Positions 36,641 to 37,549 of a DNA stretch of 37,549 nucleotides are shown here, in pieces; position 1 is the first letter of the stretch, and every line of letters starts with the position of its first letter. Origin of the DNA: Bacteroidales bacterium (GTDB lineage: Bacteria; Bacteroidota; Bacteroidia; Bacteroidales; JAIORY01); contig JAIORY010000231.1 of NCBI GenBank assembly GCA_021107915.1, positions 1 through 37,549 of the forward strand. The letters are read 5' to 3'. Below the pieces are notes generated by a model that saw only the letters and a list, made by a program, of their open reading frames with translations, did no database searches and was not told the DNA's origin. Both the position numbers and the translations under genes were made by a program.

Positions 36641-36833
36641 CATTAAATGATGAGAACAGGCAAAGTTTGATAAAAAATATAATCAGATTTTGAGAGATGC
36701 TTTTACTGTCCGTTCAGAGGCAGATTATGGAGAATTTGTTGAATTTACTGAAGATCAAGTACTCGAAATGTTTGAAGAAATGAAAGACTTTATAAATGTT
36801 GTTAAGCCATTAATACTATCCAAAGAATATTAA
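36637..36833 (+). pseudogene. HEPN toxin remnant with internal deletion
   Basis: The frame starts MTLNDENRQSLIKN, the N-terminus of UPF0332-type HEPN proteins, and then shifts directly to ILRDAFTVRSEADYGEFVEF TEDQVLEMFEEMKDFI, the C-terminal helix pair. About 70 central residues, including the usual YYAMFYAA-type helix, are absent. The ATGA overlap with the upstream nucleotidyltransferase is preserved. It is non-functional as a toxin. Confidence 0.7.
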
Positions 36834-36963
36834 TATTAATTTTCGGTTATACCGATACGGAATAGAATTGTAAATTTTTATAAAGTTTATCCTTACGGCA
36901 TAACTACTTCTAATAGAATACATGAAGTTTTCGGGATAATGTTTTTAATAGGAATCAGGATTT

Positions 36964-36989
36964 TAAACCTATCGAATTCGATAGGTTTA
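36964..36989. repeat. 26-bp perfect palindrome
   Basis: It is fully self-complementary and centred on ATCGAATTCGAT, with arms beginning taaacct. It is isolated, with no T-tract and no adjacent gene within 100 bp. It could be a regulator or recombinase site. Its function is unknown. Confidence 0.7.
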
Positions 36990-37046
36990 GAAATAAAGTC
37001 GGGAGTAATTATTTTGTATTATCTAATGATTTATGGAAAAAATTTA

Positions 37047-37105
37047 TCATCGAATTGAACGAATTATACGAATTTTCAATTCGTTCAATTAGTGTAATTC
37101 GATGA
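37047..37105. repeat. imperfect inverted repeat of the gaacgaatt family
   Basis: The outer arms tcatcgaatt and aattcgatga match perfectly around inner words gaacgaatt and aattcgttc. It resembles, in diverged form, the gcacgaattt repeats of the V-ATPase operon. Confidence 0.6.
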
Positions 37106-37166
37106 CAAAAATTATAATTTGATGACAAAACAAGGATATTTGTCATACACCCAATCTGCCTGTTTT

Positions 37167-37304
37167 TCAAATCATCTTCGCAATCCTCGAATTTCCCAAT
37201 ATTCCGCTTAAAATTCCAATAGAAGTTTCGTATCCGAAGACTTTTAGTTTTTCGGCGATTTTGGTTTGTTTTTCTTTGGAGCTTAGGCTTGATTTGATGA
37301 TTTT
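37167..37304. repeat. source-like third copy of the 186-bp repeat family (138 bp shared)
   Basis: The segment from tcaaatcatcttc to about ttgatttgatgatttttt matches copies 1 and 2. Unlike them it is in frame with an intact gene end. Similarity stops at 37304, where copies 1 and 2 pass into the promoter segment. Confidence 0.75.
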
Positions 37305-37549
37305 TTTAAGTTCTTTATATTGAGAGCCTTTTAGTTCGTCTTGTAATATTTCGTTAATGATGTTGATGATTTCTATTGAACTTGCATCATCTGTTTTTCC
37401 CGGAATACCGAAAATTTCAATTTCTGCTATTGCTGCTTCGAGAATTTCGCGGGCAAGTTTTTTTGAGGCGTCAATAATGGAGGATGAGCCTGATGTATCT
37501 CGTAATGACCAACTGCTATAATCAGATTCAATTTTTTCGATCTGAATTA
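37167..37549 (-). CDS. hypothetical protein, C-terminal part (runs off the right edge)
   Basis: The minus-strand frame is open from the window edge to the TGA at 37167-37169, giving 126 complete codons: IEKIESDYSSWSLRD... DASKKLAREILEAAIAEIEI ... and an end GYETSIGILSGILGNSRIAK MI. It is helix-rich and lysine-rich. I do not recognise the family. The last ~45 codons are copied in degenerate form twice upstream (35423-35608 and 36123-36308), which suggests this 3' end is a recombination or insertion site. The start lies outside the window. Confidence 0.7.
   Translation of the reverse strand, partial: IQIEKIESDYSSWSLRDTSGSSSIIDASKKLAREILEAAIAEIEIFGIPGKTDDASSIEIINIINEILQDELKGSQYKELKKIIKSSLSSKEKQTKIAEKLKVFGYETSIGILSGILGNSRIAKMI

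Larger units (their letters stand above)
36834..37166. other. 333-bp intergenic stretch without a gene
   Basis: I see no coding region. It holds a 26-bp perfect palindrome (36964-36989) and an imperfect inverted repeat (37047-37105). Confidence 0.6.

Overview
The window is AT-rich chromosomal DNA from a member of the Bacteroidota, probably a Bacteroidales-like or deeper lineage. This rests on matches to the Bacteroidota -7 promoter box TAnnTTTG ahead of several genes, mostly absent Shine-Dalgarno sequences, an ATP synthase a subunit with a signal peptide and long exported N-terminus, the ileS / DksA-type / lspA gene trio, and a V-type ATPase containing a DUF2764 protein. No rRNA, tRNA or CRISPR array was seen.

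Region 1 (1-23421, almost all minus strand) is an energy-metabolism locus. Read in the direction of transcription it runs ileS, a DksA/TraR-family gene, lspA, atpD and atpC (F1 beta and epsilon), three small accessory genes, and atpB (F0 a). Next come a Na+/Ca2+-exchanger-like antiporter and a complete Bacteroidota-style V-type ATPase operon (E, DUF2764, A, B, D, I, K). The F-type genes then resume with atpE, atpF, atpH and atpA. An entire second rotary ATPase plus a cation exchanger therefore sits between the a and c subunit genes of the first. A 55-bp inverted repeat with one mismatch (3301-3355 and 13372-13426) brackets the inserted block exactly. The V-type proteolipid keeps the Na+-site residues known from Enterococcus hirae NtpK, while the F-type c subunit lacks the Na+ signature, which suggests a Na+ machine beside an H+ machine. 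A GxxExxY gene and families of interspersed inverted repeats have invaded the V-type operon, and one repeat now supplies the last codons of the B subunit.

Region 2 (23422-25939, plus strand) holds a small membrane protein and then decayed accessory genes: a RhuM-type gene, a BRO-N/DinD-like gene and an ABC ATPase start. The RhuM and BRO-N genes keep both ends and have lost the middle.

Region 3 (25940-35263) is an accessory island. A plus-strand run encodes an unrecognised 473-aa protein, a TIR-domain protein overlapping it by 8 nt, and a SsuABC/TauABC-type ABC importer. It converges, 9 bp apart, on a tight minus-strand operon of a NodU/CmcH-type carbamoyltransferase, a divergent SelO-like pseudokinase-fold protein and an arginase-fold protein with altered active-site residues. 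This three-gene operon and the TIR pair are the best candidates for an undescribed system.

Region 4 (35264-37549) has two toxin-antitoxin-like cassettes. In each the antitoxin-type gene is intact and the toxin-type gene has lost its middle. They are separated by 186-bp direct repeats derived from the 3' end of a gene that runs off the right edge.
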